NCBI GenBank assembly: GCA_030148005.1
Contig: JASBUI010000004.1
Location: forward strand, 1 to 64,000
DNA from: Paracoccaceae bacterium
Lineage (GTDB): Bacteria > Pseudomonadota > Alphaproteobacteria > Rhodobacterales > Rhodobacteraceae
DNA length: 64,000 bases
Direction: 5' to 3'
A program made the position numbers and the translations under genes. The notes under the pieces were generated by a model that did not search any database, had not been told where the DNA came from, and saw only the letters and a program-made list of their open reading frames with translations. Shown here piece after piece: positions 6,663 to 15,220 of the stretch. The number at the start of each line of letters is the position of its first letter. Within the stretch, counting starts at the first letter, position 1.

Positions 6663-9151
6663 GCCATGCGTCCCCGCCGCATGGCATTGCCGACGGCCGC
6701 CACTGCAATGCGCTCGAATTCCGGCTGTGCACTATGCATCACCGCCGCGATCTGCTCGGCCACGCCCATTTGCGCGCCACGGGCATCGACATTGAGATTT
6801 ATGGCCACAGGGATGGCGCCACCGCCGCCGCGGGCGACCTCTGCGCGCGACAAGACCCGTTCACCCCGCTGCAAAATCGTGGGCACCTCATCAGGACGGA
6901 GCCCGGCCCAGGAGCCAGCCGACCCCACGGTGCCACCGCCATGCATGCGTGGCGCACCGGCAAAAACCGCTGCGGGTACAGACCGCGTATGGCCGGAGAT
7001 CCCAACCATGCCGCCGGCATGCGAGACCGCAGCGGCAACAGAGCCGCCACCGCCAAAGACACCCCCAAGCGCATTGGCAATAGGTCCCAGCACCGCATTC
7101 TTGAAGGCCAATACGGCCAGATCCGCCAGAATCGAGCGCACCAGCCCCTTGAAGTCGAGCTTGCCGGTTTCCACAAAGCTGCGGAAGGCGCTTTCGGCGC
7201 CAGAGAAGGCACTGGTCAGCGTTTCCCCGAGACCTTTGCCCCAGTTTAGGGCATCCGTGGCATAGGACTGCAACGCCGCGGACACAGCGCGCCAGCCAGT
7301 GATGATTTGGTCAGCGGCGCTGCCACCAGCTCCACCGCCACCGCCGCCGCCGCCCACAGCATCTCCGGCTTGGGCCATAGCGTCTGCCAGGCGGTCGGCG
7401 GAAGCCGTGGCGTCATCCAGGGCTGCAGCGCCATCCTCACCGGTACTTGCAACAGCATCGCGGAGTGCCGCCCAGGACGTCAGCGGGGCCGCGGCTCCAG
7501 CCGCCAAATCGGTGGCGGCCTGCCGGTAGGTGTTCGCGGTGGCGAGTGCCTCGGCGGCAATCCCATCAAGTCCAAGGTCGGGCGCTGTGAGTGGATTATC
7601 CGCGAAGGCACGCCGGAACGCATCAGCTGCAGCACTCCCTGCATCCGCTGAAGCTCCCGCGAAAGGGTTTTCGATATCACCAAGACTGATCTCACCAATC
7701 TCGCCGAAGGTGGTCTCGATGCCCACAGCCGCCAGCGCATCGCGGATCTTGCCTGTAAAGGCATCAATCCGGGCGATCGCGCCATTCAGCATCGCTTCAA
7801 TCCCGTCGAGCATGCGGTTTGCCGCCGCGTAAACAAGGTCTCCAATCACGGCTGGCAGGCGGGACCAGATTTCGCGGACGGCGAGAAGTGCGCCCTCAAA
7901 CGTATTTGCTGTGGTGTTGCCAAAGGCGATGACGCTCTCGATTGCACCCCCCATGCCCGTCGCGGCATCGGCCTTTAGATCATAAAACATCGCCGTGGCG
8001 CATGCGCCTGCAGCCGAAGCCCCTGTCTTGATCCGGTCCCAGACCTCGACGGCAACATCCTTCAGGAGGCGCATCGCCTCGCCGAAGCCGCCAGCGCCGG
8101 ACGCGAGCCGCGTGAACCAGTAGACCAGCTCCCCTGCGCCGACGATTAAGGCGCCGATCCCAGTGCGGATCAGCGCGCCTTTCAAGACCACGAGCGTGGT
8201 GGCGAGCCCGCGCACCGACAGTGCCGCCGCGGCCATCGCAGCGGCCCAGCGGCCGGCAAGAAAGGTGGCGAAGGTCCCCGCGTAGATCGCGAGCCGGTCA
8301 AGGTTGGCCAGCACAGCATCAAAAGCCTGGCTGATTGGGCTGGTGGATGAGGCCAGCGCGACAAAAGCATTGGCCACCGCCTCCAGCGACGGGGCAAGCG
8401 CCACGGCAATTCGGTTGCGCACGCCCGTAAACACCTGGCCAATGCTGACCAGCGCGAGTTCGGATCGACGCATGGCTGCAATCGCATCCGCGTCGAGTAC
8501 CGCGCCCAATGCCTGTGCTTGCGCTCCAAGCCGGGTCATTTCCGCGCCGCCGTTCTGCAGAAGCGGGATCAGCCGGGTGGTATCGGACGCCATGGCCTCG
8601 AGATAGAAGGTCATCTCCTGTTGGCTGACGCCCGCGCGCTCGAGGCTGTCGACATAGAGCTGCAAGGCTTCCGGCCCTGAGAGCCGGGCGAACTGATCGG
8701 CCGTCACACCGACCCGCGGCGCGATGTTTTCAAAGAAGTCCGCCATCGGACCACCGCCGGTTTGCAGGAAATCCCCTACACGGTCGTTCACATCCTTCAG
8801 AATGTCGGCGAGCTTTTCCTGCGCGATCCCCACCGTGGCAGAGGCCGCCGACCACCGCTGAAACACCTCAGGGTTGGCATTGGCCACCTGAGAAAGCTGG
8901 CCGATTTCATTGGCGGCAGCCACCGTCGAGCGGGTCATCGCAACGACAGCACCCGCGAGAGCCGTGGCCGCAGCAGTTGCCGCGATCTTTGCGCGGCGCG
9001 CAAAGGCCGCCATGCGCGCATTGGCCTGGTCCAGCTCGCGGCTCAGACGCCCTATGCCGCGAGACCCGGCCGCACCAACGCCTTCCAGCTCAGCACGCAC
9101 CTGGCGCCCGCCGGTCGCGGAGAGGCGGACGGAGACACGTTTTTCAGCCAT
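6659..9151 (-). CDS. Phage tail tape measure protein (lambda family)
   Basis: About 830 residues. Long Ala-rich helices, a basic N-terminal helix (Q-A-N-A-R-M-A-A-F-A-R-R-A), several hydrophobic segments in the middle (about 280-350) and a Gly-rich linker with a run of Gly near residue 610 are typical of tape measures. The C-terminus carries a 'H-S-A-Q-P-E-F-E-R-I' end like the lambda group (TIGR01541-like). I place the start at ATG 9151; a TTG four codons upstream is in frame but less likely. The ATG overlaps the stop of the T-frame (9144). Its length sets the tail length. Confidence 0.88.
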   Translation of the reverse strand: MAEKRVSVRLSATGGRQVRAELEGVGAAGSRGIGRLSRELDQANARMAAFARRAKIAATAAATALAGAVVAMTRSTVAAANEIGQLSQVANANPEVFQRWSAASATVGIAQEKLADILKDVNDRVGDFLQTGGGPMADFFENIAPRVGVTADQFARLSGPEALQLYVDSLERAGVSQQEMTFYLEAMASDTTRLIPLLQNGGAEMTRLGAQAQALGAVLDADAIAAMRRSELALVSIGQVFTGVRNRIAVALAPSLEAVANAFVALASSTSPISQAFDAVLANLDRLAIYAGTFATFLAGRWAAAMAAAALSVRGLATTLVVLKGALIRTGIGALIVGAGELVYWFTRLASGAGGFGEAMRLLKDVAVEVWDRIKTGASAAGACATAMFYDLKADAATGMGGAIESVIAFGNTTANTFEGALLAVREIWSRLPAVIGDLVYAAANRMLDGIEAMLNGAIARIDAFTGKIRDALAAVGIETTFGEIGEISLGDIENPFAGASADAGSAAADAFRRAFADNPLTAPDLGLDGIAAEALATANTYRQAATDLAAGAAAPLTSWAALRDAVASTGEDGAAALDDATASADRLADAMAQAGDAVGGGGGGGGAGGSAADQIITGWRAVSAALQSYATDALNWGKGLGETLTSAFSGAESAFRSFVETGKLDFKGLVRSILADLAVLAFKNAVLGPIANALGGVFGGGGSVAAAVSHAGGMVGISGHTRSVPAAVFAGAPRMHGGGTVGSAGSWAGLRPDEVPTILQRGERVLSRAEVARGGGGAIPVAINLNVDARGAQMGVAEQIAAVMHSAQPEFERIAVAAVGNAMRRGRMA

Positions 9152-9476
9152 GGTTGTGTTCAATCTTTTGGTTGGTTTTGCGCACCATCACCGCCTCAAT
9201 CGGCGGCAGGAGTTCCGCGATGCTCAGGGGCGAGAGCCCGAGGGCCACCCCGAGTTGCAGGGCAGCAGTCATGTCCCAGCCAAGGACGGCGCCGCCGCTC
9301 ATCCCGCCGGTCACGCGTATCTGGCCGCCGAGGCGCTGAACCAGATCCCAGATCTGCCAGCCCTCAAGTGTGCGTGGCGCATGCAGGCTGCGCGGGCATT
9401 CCGCGCAAACAGAGGGACACGCCGCGCAATACTCACCGCCCCCGCCGAACTCCCAGTCGGCGAGAGCGGTCAGGCG
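9144..9476 (-). CDS. T-frame extension of tail assembly chaperone (GT product by -1 frameshift)
   Basis: A 110-codon open frame without its own plausible start runs from the slippery site to a TGA at 9144-9146, just inside the tape measure start. Read from the shift it gives R-L-T-A-L-A-D-W-E-F, then four cysteines spaced C-x2-C-x3-C-x2-C (Y-C-A-A-C-P-S-V-C-A-E-C), then a helical region ending H-N-H-G. The two cysteine pairs could bind a metal, which is unusual for a chaperone extension. The frame is open through the entire gap, so the gap is coding rather than intergenic. The GT fusion would be about 229 residues. Confidence 0.72.
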   Translation of the reverse strand, partial: RLTALADWEFGGGGEYCAACPSVCAECPRSLHAPRTLEGWQIWDLVQRLGGQIRVTGGMSGGAVLGWDMTAALQLGVALGLSPLSIAELLPPIEAVMVRKTNQKIEHNHG

Positions 9477-9832
9477 TTTTTTTCCGCATCCAGAATGAGC
9501 GCGCCTGCGATGTATTTGGTCTGGAAGGCCTCGAAGATCGGCCAGAGTTCCAAAAGCGCGTCGATCCCCTCAGGCGTCAGAGGTAGGGGCTTGCCGTCCT
9601 CGTCTCCGACGCCCTCCCAGTCCTTCACAACGATGCGCGCCACGGCTTTGGCCACGATACGCGCAAGGTCGTCGTTGGAGGTGCTGTTTTCCGCATCGGC
9701 TGCTGCGGCGATGATCGCCGGATCGCTGCGCGCGGCCAGCATAATGGCCGTGGTGAGCGGCTCGACCAGCAGGCGGACGCCATGGGCGAGGTCAAGCCAG
9801 CGTGGGTCCGTGGACAAGTTTAAGCGCAGCAT
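9470..9832 (-). CDS. Tail assembly chaperone, G-like
   Basis: 120 residues (M-L-R-L-N-L-S-T-D-P-R-W-L-D-L), mainly helical, starting 2 bases after the tail tube stop. In lambda-type phages the gene between tail tube and tape measure encodes a chaperone that coats the tape measure during assembly; its position fits. The final codons GAA-AAA-AAC-GCC-TGA contain a slippery heptamer, so most ribosomes stop here and give the short form. Family similarity beyond the position is not evident to me. Confidence 0.75.
   Translation of the reverse strand: MLRLNLSTDPRWLDLAHGVRLLVEPLTTAIMLAARSDPAIIAAAADAENSTSNDDLARIVAKAVARIVVKDWEGVGDEDGKPLPLTPEGIDALLELWPIFEAFQTKYIAGALILDAEKNA
9476..9482 (-). other. Programmed -1 ribosomal frameshift site (A AAA AAC)
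   Basis: Minus strand reads G-A-A-A-A-A-A-A-C with the phase A_AAA_AAC in the zero frame of the chaperone, two codons before its stop. This is the canonical X_XXY_YYZ slippery heptamer. After slipping one base back, translation continues into the open T frame (CGC CTG ACC). The position, between tail tube and tape measure, is where lambda-type phages carry the G/GT shift. Confidence 0.75.
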
Positions 9833-9834
9833 GG

Positions 9835-10776
9835 TCAGTAATCCTCGCGGTCATTTGTAAGGGTGACGGTGCACATACGGCCAAGACCTGGATCGCTGGC
9901 GGCCTGCCAATCGAAGGTCGCTTGCACGCCTTGTGGACCCGAGATTTCGATCCGGGGGCGTGGCAGATAAACGGCGTGGGCTGCAACGGTGAGGCTTTGG
10001 CCAGTGGGCAGCGTGTAGGAAAACGTCAGTTCGCAGGCCTCGCCATTGATCGCCTGGGTCACCAGCGTCTGATCGGCGAAACGCACGACGATATTTCCTG
10101 TCAGCGCCGCAATAGACGGGTCTGCGCCGTCGATCTTGCCATCCGCCCGGATCGTCTCGATGCGGTCAAGATTGTTGGCATAGGTGAGGTCAGCGGAGAC
10201 AACGTTTCCGATATTAGCCCCGTTCCGTGTGATGGCCCCGTTGAAGTGGCCGAAGCGTTTCAGCGCGATATTGGAAGGCGTCCCTGCAGCACTGGTCGTG
10301 GCGATCTCCTCGCCCTGGGCCACAATGCTGGCCGTGGCTGTCAGCAAGCCTGATCGCGCCATTTGCCAGTTGAGGCTGTCGACCATGCAGCCGGCATACA
10401 TTGCAAAGCGGGGCACCTCAGGCATGGCCGTCTCGACCGAGAAAGACGGCAGAGCCCAGTTTCCCGAGCGGAATTCATGGGTATAGGGTGCTTCAGTTCC
10501 AGTCGTCGTGGGCGCTCCAAAAGCTGCCTTCAGCCAGAACCCGAACGCTTCCGTGTCGATCGGCACCACGACATTGCCATCCGCCGTCACCGCATCCTTG
10601 ATTGGCGCCTGCGGATCACGGCCGTAGCCTAGGAGTTCCGAGGTCTGCAGCGGTTGCTCAGCCCCCAGCGTCGTGCTGGCGAAAGGCATCTTGGTATAGC
10701 CGCTCGCAGGCGGCGTGCCGTAGGTCGTCTCGAACGCAAGCGCCATCTGCGCCCGCGCCCCTTGGGCTCGTGCCAT
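9835..10776 (-). CDS. Major tail tube protein
   Basis: 313 residues, rich in Thr, Ala and Gly with a beta-sandwich pattern. The N-terminus A-F-E-T-T-Y-G-T-P-P-A-S-G-Y and the phrase L-L-G-Y-G-R-D-P are typical of the phage tail tube (TTP) family with an elaborated Ig-like part. It sits between the tail terminator and the assembly chaperone, as in lambda (V gene place). Its many copies form the hollow tube through which DNA is ejected. Start chosen at ATG 10776, following a purine-rich GGAGAGA site. Confidence 0.85.
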   Translation of the reverse strand: MARAQGARAQMALAFETTYGTPPASGYTKMPFASTTLGAEQPLQTSELLGYGRDPQAPIKDAVTADGNVVVPIDTEAFGFWLKAAFGAPTTTGTEAPYTHEFRSGNWALPSFSVETAMPEVPRFAMYAGCMVDSLNWQMARSGLLTATASIVAQGEEIATTSAAGTPSNIALKRFGHFNGAITRNGANIGNVVSADLTYANNLDRIETIRADGKIDGADPSIAALTGNIVVRFADQTLVTQAINGEACELTFSYTLPTGQSLTVAAHAVYLPRPRIEISGPQGVQATFDWQAASDPGLGRMCTVTLTNDREDY

Positions 10777-10806
10777 GGTGTCTCTCCTTGAATGTCAGGA
10801 ATGTCG

Positions 10807-11229
10807 TCAGACCAGCGCGTCGCTGGTGGCGTAATGCAAAATGATCAGAATGACCCCGGCTTTCAAAGCGGCGGCCCCCTCGACCGGAAGATCGACGGGT
10901 TCAGCAGCCTCTGGCTCGACCCAGTCACACAACCCGCGCAAAGTACGGTCAGCCGCGATCACTGCGCCGATTTGCGCCGAGATCGCGTCGAAGACGGCAT
11001 CTCGATCTGTCGTAGATTGCACGATCACCTCAAGTTCGGCGCGGTGCTGGTAATGATACATCAGCGGCGACAGCGTCATGCCTGGCTCACCTGGATTGCC
11101 ATCACGTAGGATCATCAGCCCCGCGGGCGGAATGCGTTCCGGCAGAACTTCTCCACGCAGCACAGGCACATGCGGGATCGTGCTGAGCAGGTCCGCCAAA
11201 GCGGTCAGGATGGTTTCGCGTATACTCAT
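10807..11229 (-). CDS. Tail terminator protein (gpU-like position)
   Basis: 140 residues starting M-S-I-R-E-T-I-L-T-A-L. An alpha/beta pattern with P-A-G-L-M-I-L-R-D-G-N and R-A-E-L-E-V-I-V is typical of tail terminators, which form the ring that stops tail tube growth. The ATG at 11229 overlaps the preceding stop by ATGA, so it is preferred over a codon six residues upstream. Position between the Z-like gene and the tail tube agrees. Confidence 0.72.
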   Translation of the reverse strand: MSIRETILTALADLLSTIPHVPVLRGEVLPERIPPAGLMILRDGNPGEPGMTLSPLMYHYQHRAELEVIVQSTTDRDAVFDAISAQIGAVIAADRTLRGLCDWVEPEAAEPVDLPVEGAAALKAGVILIILHYATSDALV

Positions 11230-11855
11230 GTTTTTGCGTCCAGCCACTTTGCCACGATCAGTCCCGGAACCGCCGCCTGCGCGCGCTCAGCGTCGCGCGC
11301 CAGATCCAGCCTTTTTGCGAGCTTCACCTGAGGCACCAGCAAGAAGATCGGCACCGTCGCCTTCCCGCGTCCAGTTTTCGACCGTGAGGCCACTCCCAGC
11401 CCCCGGCTATTTAGCCGACCATCCGCGACGAGCAGGCTCGGACCCCTGCGTCGATAGATAAACCGCAATCGCAGCCCGCGCCGCCTCTCCCATTCGCCGG
11501 GCGAGAGCGCCTTGCCGCGGACGCCTTTGCCGGCCGCCGGCGTCGGGATCGCGAGCCAAAACCCGTCCTTTGATTTGATCAACGGACCCGTGTCATGCGC
11601 GCTGATGATCCGGGGCGCATTCGACCAGACTAAGGCTGCAGCTTCCAGGCTTGCGCCGGCCTTCGGATAGGTTCGTGCTAGGATAGTATTGGCCAGTCGC
11701 CGACCAAGCCCGGCCCGCGTAACCTGTGCACGCCAGTCGGATTTGAGATTGCCCCCAGCCACCTTTATGGCTGTGGTCACCGCCTTTTCGCCTGCGAGGA
11801 TTTCAGCTTGCATCGCAAGAACGATGTCGCCCGCGACAGAGAGGTCGAGCTTCAT
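11226..11855 (-). CDS. Phage minor tail/connector protein, DUF6441
   Basis: 209 basic residues. The stretch F-W-L-A-I-P-T-P-A-A-G-K and R-G-P-S-L-L-V-A-D-G-R resembles the DUF6441 family of phage proteins, placed between head-tail joining and terminator genes (lambda gpZ place). No enzyme motif is seen. It overlaps both neighbours by 4 bases (ATGA), so all the connector genes are translationally coupled. A function in tail completion is an inference from gene order. Confidence 0.68.
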   Translation of the reverse strand: MKLDLSVAGDIVLAMQAEILAGEKAVTTAIKVAGGNLKSDWRAQVTRAGLGRRLANTILARTYPKAGASLEAAALVWSNAPRIISAHDTGPLIKSKDGFWLAIPTPAAGKGVRGKALSPGEWERRRGLRLRFIYRRRGPSLLVADGRLNSRGLGVASRSKTGRGKATVPIFLLVPQVKLAKRLDLARDAERAQAAVPGLIVAKWLDAKT

Positions 11856-12163
11856 GCGGGGGTTGCCTCAATGGTCCAGATCAGTCGCTCGCGATCGCGC
11901 AGGGGTTCGCCTTGGATTAGGAAGGTTTCGTCCCCAAAGAGGATCTGATCGTCGGGGCGGGGTGCAGGCAATTCAGACACGCGCACGTCGAAACGGAATG
12001 TTTCCGAGACAAGCCGCGCGGCTCCGAACGTGGTCACATCATCATTGCGACGCGGGATAATGCGGATACGGGTGAACTGCCCTTCGCAATCTCTATGCCA
12101 AGCCTCATGGGTAAGGTTCGGATCCGCGCAGAGGAGATCGAGTGCGCCGACAAAAGCTGTCAT
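11852..12163 (-). CDS. Head-tail joining protein (gpFII-like)
   Basis: 103 residues with a beta-rich second half (D-D-Q-I-L-F-G-D-E-T-F-L-I-Q-G-E-P-L-R-D), which resembles the small phage head closure proteins that bridge the connector and the tail. It starts 12 bases downstream of the capsid gene stop and overlaps the next gene by 4 bases. Family assignment is by position and fold-like pattern, not by clear sequence identity. Confidence 0.65.
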   Translation of the reverse strand: MTAFVGALDLLCADPNLTHEAWHRDCEGQFTRIRIIPRRNDDVTTFGAARLVSETFRFDVRVSELPAPRPDDQILFGDETFLIQGEPLRDRERLIWTIEATPA

Positions 12164-12175
12164 GGTTCAAGCACT

Positions 12176-13198
12176 TCAGTTTGCACTGAAAAGCCGGATC
12201 GCCATGCGGGGTCGCTTGTTGACCGGCAGGATCGAGCTTTCAGTCATCAGATCGATCCAGCGGCCCTTGGTGTCGATCATTTGGCGGGCGTAAAGCGGGA
12301 GGCCGACGGTGTTGGCGGTTTCCAGCAGGTTCGCCGGTCCACCGTAGGTGGTGAAGGTATCGAAAGTGCCGAGCGGGAACGCGATCCCTTCGCCTGCGGG
12401 GATCAGCCGTTCCGAGGTGCCGTTCGAGAGTGTGACGGAGCCATTATATTCCTCGAACAGCATGCCCGCGAAGGGGAAGGCACGACGCATATCCTCGCGC
12501 AGCGGCTGGCCACCGGTAGCGGAGAAGAACTTATAGGCCTCTTCGGTTTTGGGATGGCTGATCAGTTTGTCGAAGAACTCCGAGCTGACCAGCGCATGCG
12601 CGGTGGTCATGGTCTCGCCGAGCAGGTTGTCCTCAATAGCCCGTAATACGCTGCGGACTTTGCCCTGCATATTGGTGCCAGCGGTGCCGAACACGAAGTC
12701 GACCGAGATCTTCTCCAGGCCGAACTCGCTGAAATAGTCGTAAAGTGTGGTGCCGGCACCGTCTTTCACAATGCCGCGCAGCGCATTCATCTCCATGTAT
12801 TCGCGGGTCTGGGCATGCTTGCGCCGCATGAGCGTCAGCTTACGGTTCATCACCTCGACCAGTGGATCGGCTGCGTCCGACAGGCCCAGCGCAGGCATGC
12901 CTTGGATATCGGCTGGCAGGATCACATCGTCATGCGGGATCCAGGGCAGGGCGAAGCTGCGCATCGAACGCTGTTCGCGGTTCCCAACGGTGGCCGGCGC
13001 ACCGAGTGGCACAGAGGGCAGCAAGCTCAGCACGCCTTCACGTTGTTCGATCACGATGGAGCGTTGCGTGACGCCCTCAAAGCGGAACAGGCCGATCTGG
13101 CCCAGGCGGGTGTACAGATTGGGCAGGATGTTGATGGCCTGCGTCATTTCAGCGAGCGAATAGCCGCCCGCGTCAAAGGGGTTTCGTGTGAGGGTCAT
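12176..13198 (-). CDS. Major capsid protein, lambda gpE family
   Basis: 340 residues, close to lambda gpE (341). Hallmarks include the start M-T-L-T-R-N-P-F-D-A-G-G-Y, the segment N-L-Y-T-R-L-G-Q-I-G-L-F, and the phrase A-F-P-F-A-G-M-L-F-E-E-Y-N-G-S near residue 245. HK97 fold is expected. It follows the decoration gene after about 100 bases with a GGAG site, again as in lambda (D then E). It forms the icosahedral head shell. Confidence 0.9.
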   Translation of the reverse strand: MTLTRNPFDAGGYSLAEMTQAINILPNLYTRLGQIGLFRFEGVTQRSIVIEQREGVLSLLPSVPLGAPATVGNREQRSMRSFALPWIPHDDVILPADIQGMPALGLSDAADPLVEVMNRKLTLMRRKHAQTREYMEMNALRGIVKDGAGTTLYDYFSEFGLEKISVDFVFGTAGTNMQGKVRSVLRAIEDNLLGETMTTAHALVSSEFFDKLISHPKTEEAYKFFSATGGQPLREDMRRAFPFAGMLFEEYNGSVTLSNGTSERLIPAGEGIAFPLGTFDTFTTYGGPANLLETANTVGLPLYARQMIDTKGRWIDLMTESSILPVNKRPRMAIRLFSAN

Positions 13199-13275
13199 GG
13201 TAAACTCCGGAGAAAGGGGGACTGCGCAGCTGCGCGTTCGGGATCAGGTGGCGATCAGTCAGATCAGGCTGCGTT

Positions 13276-13333
13276 GCGTGGGATAATACCGAGGGCGGTC
13301 AATTGCGTGGGATAATACCGAGGGCGGTCAATT
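13276..13333. repeat. 29-bp perfect tandem duplication at the end of the decoration gene
   Basis: The unit GCGTGGGATAATACCGAGG plus ten further bases occurs twice in direct tandem (13276-13304 and 13305-13333). It spans the stop region of the decoration gene. With one copy the protein would end P-R-N-A-A-stop; the second copy shifts the frame and creates a stop after P-R-N. Both ends are nearly the same, so the duplication is almost neutral. Confidence 0.9.
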
Positions 13334-13673
13334 GCGTGTGCTTGGCAGCCGTCTTGGCGGCATCATCGACACTGGCGTCAAAGACTAAGGCCGCTTTTGA
13401 GACGAGGGCGGGGCCGCGCACCAGCGCGATGCCCGTCGCATCTCCTGCGGAGGCATTCACGGCGTAGAGCATGACAGCCGCCGCCGTCTGCGCGCCGTCA
13501 GAGCCTGCCGCAGTACTAAGCTTCATTTTGCCGCTCGCGGTGATGCGGCCAAGTACGGCGCCGACGGGATAGTTGGTCCCGGCAAGAAGGGTGATGGTTT
13601 CGCGGGTGAAGTTGGGGTTCAGTTCGTATTTGAGCACATCGCTCATGGTGGGCGGTTGGGTCAGAACGGACAT
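13299..13673 (-). CDS. Head decoration protein D
   Basis: 124 residues starting M-S-V-L-T-Q-P-P-T-M-S-D-V-L. The motif Y-P-V-G-A-V-L-G-R-I-T-A-S-G-K and the later A-V-M-L-Y-A-V-N-A-S-A-G are typical of the HDPD (lambda gpD) family, which forms trimers that clamp the expanded capsid. The ATG at 13673 is preferred to a TTG two codons upstream. The C-terminus is shaped by a 29-bp tandem duplication. Placed between the protease/scaffold and capsid genes, as in lambda. Confidence 0.85.
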   Translation of the reverse strand: MSVLTQPPTMSDVLKYELNPNFTRETITLLAGTNYPVGAVLGRITASGKMKLSTAAGSDGAQTAAAVMLYAVNASAGDATGIALVRGPALVSKAALVFDASVDDAAKTAAKHTQLTALGIIPRN

Positions 13674-13768
13674 GGGCAATCTCCGAAGATATAGGGTTCA
13701 AAAAGAAACCCCCCGCCGGGGCGGAGCGGCGGGGGATCAGGTGGGCGGCAGCTTTTGGGGAGAGCGGT

Positions 13769-14245
13769 TCAGCCCCTGCTGCCCGCCGAGGCAGCCTTCT
13801 TCGCGGCAGCCACAATCGGGCTTTCTGCGGATTTGGGGAGAACGGGTGAGGGTGGAGCGGCAACGATGTCGCGTGCATCCGCTGCCGCGCTGGCGCGTTC
13901 CAGCACATGGCGGCGCAGGGCTTCTGGCGCTGTGCCTTCGCGGAGTGCTTTCGCAGCATCGATTGCGATGCCGAGGCGACCGGCCTGTGCCGCGATGTCC
14001 GTGATCTCCGCCGCCGCCTCGCGAAGCTCAGCCGATAGTTCCGCCAGATTGCTTGGCGTTGACGCAACCTGGATGGGGGCCGGAGCTGGGGTCGGTGCTG
14101 GGGCCGCGGGCAGGTTTGCTTGTGCGGAGGGCGGAACGGGAGTTGCAGGTGGGTCATCGGCGGCATTGGTTGCACCCTCCTTGATATCCGTCACGTTGAT
14201 TTCTGTGTCCTGTACGTTGTCGTCGGGTTGGTTCTCGGTGGCCAT
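13769..14245 (-). CDS. Probable separate scaffold protein from an internal start (Nu3-like)
   Basis: Inside the protease gene an in-frame ATG (14243-14245, M-A-T-E-N-Q-P-D-D-N) is preceded by a perfect AGGAGG (14251-14256) with a 5-base spacer. Start there would give a 158-residue protein that matches exactly the low-complexity and helical C-terminal scaffold part, without the peptidase. Lambda does the same with Nu3 nested in C. The start sits at the domain boundary, which argues against chance. Confidence 0.65.
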   Translation of the reverse strand: MATENQPDDNVQDTEINVTDIKEGATNAADDPPATPVPPSAQANLPAAPAPTPAPAPIQVASTPSNLAELSAELREAAAEITDIAAQAGRLGIAIDAAKALREGTAPEALRRHVLERASAAADARDIVAAPPSPVLPKSAESPIVAAAKKAASAGSRG

Positions 14246-15220
14246 GAGTGCCTCCTGTCTGAGTTTTCGAAGGGACGCGTGCGGAGTGCGCACAGTTGAA
14301 AGCATCGGTGCGCTGGCCAGCATCTGCCGGAAACTGGCAAGGCCGCGCGCCAGATCGGTAACTTCGTCAGCAAGACCTGCGCCGACAGCATCCGCCCCAC
14401 GATAGGTTGAGGCCTCTGTCGCCAGCGCTGCCTCCTGGCCAAGCCTGCAAGCGCGGCCGGCGGCGACGGTCTCGGCAAAGAGCAACCGCAGCACATCGAT
14501 CTCGCGCTGAATATCGCCCTGCACCGCTTCGGGCAGCGGCGCGTAAGGATTGCCATCGACCTTGTGCGCACCGGAGTGGATCAGCGTGACACGCATGCCG
14601 TCTTGATCAAGCTGGCCACTCATATCGGCATGCATCACAACAACACCGATGCTGCCGACAGCCCCAGTGCGCGGCAGCAAGATGCGGTCGGCTTGCGAGG
14701 CCAGCGCATAGCCCGCCGAGAAGGCGTGTTCCGCCACAAAGGCCCAGACCGGTTTGGTCGCGCGGAGAGCACGAATGCGATCTGCCAGATCAAAAACACC
14801 AGCGACTTCGCCGCCAAAACTATCAATTTCCAAGGCGACGCCGCGCACCGCCGGATCACCTGCTGCCGCATCAATCTGGGCCGCGATCCCCTCATAGCTG
14901 GTCTGGCCCGAGGACTGGCCAATCCAGCCGCCGCGATGAATGAGCACGCCAGAGATCTCGATCACCGCGATCCTGTCGATGACAGGGTAGGGCGCATCGC
15001 CATGCTGACGCAGTCTCTCAGGCAGGCCACCTGCCAGAATGCTGGCGCGGGCGGGCAGAGCGGCGGTGCTGTGTGCATCAACGTCGATGTCGAGATCCGC
15101 CAGCTCGACCTGCCGCCCGAGGATGCGCGGCCCAAGCCCGGACAGAAACGCCATGGCCTTAGAGGGTTCAACCAGCAGCGGCGTGTTGAAGGCGCGTGCG
15201 GCAATGCGGGCGTGGAGCAT
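13769..15220 (-). CDS. Capsid maturation protease (S49/SppA-like) with C-terminal scaffold, gpC-like
   Basis: 483 residues. Residues about 80-300 form an S49 peptidase domain: E-I-D-S-F-G-G at 131-137, catalytic Ser168 (A-F-S-A-G-Y-A-L-A-S) and Lys220 (S-G-A-H-K-V-D-G-N-P-Y) form the Ser-Lys dyad. Residues about 325-483 are acidic then Pro/Ala rich and helical, as in the scaffold part of lambda gpC/Nu3. It shares base 15220 with the portal stop. The protease cleaves portal, scaffold and itself during prohead maturation. Confidence 0.88.
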   Translation of the reverse strand: MLHARIAARAFNTPLLVEPSKAMAFLSGLGPRILGRQVELADLDIDVDAHSTAALPARASILAGGLPERLRQHGDAPYPVIDRIAVIEISGVLIHRGGWIGQSSGQTSYEGIAAQIDAAAGDPAVRGVALEIDSFGGEVAGVFDLADRIRALRATKPVWAFVAEHAFSAGYALASQADRILLPRTGAVGSIGVVVMHADMSGQLDQDGMRVTLIHSGAHKVDGNPYAPLPEAVQGDIQREIDVLRLLFAETVAAGRACRLGQEAALATEASTYRGADAVGAGLADEVTDLARGLASFRQMLASAPMLSTVRTPHASLRKLRQEALMATENQPDDNVQDTEINVTDIKEGATNAADDPPATPVPPSAQANLPAAPAPTPAPAPIQVASTPSNLAELSAELREAAAEITDIAAQAGRLGIAIDAAKALREGTAPEALRRHVLERASAAADARDIVAAPPSPVLPKSAESPIVAAAKKAASAGSRG

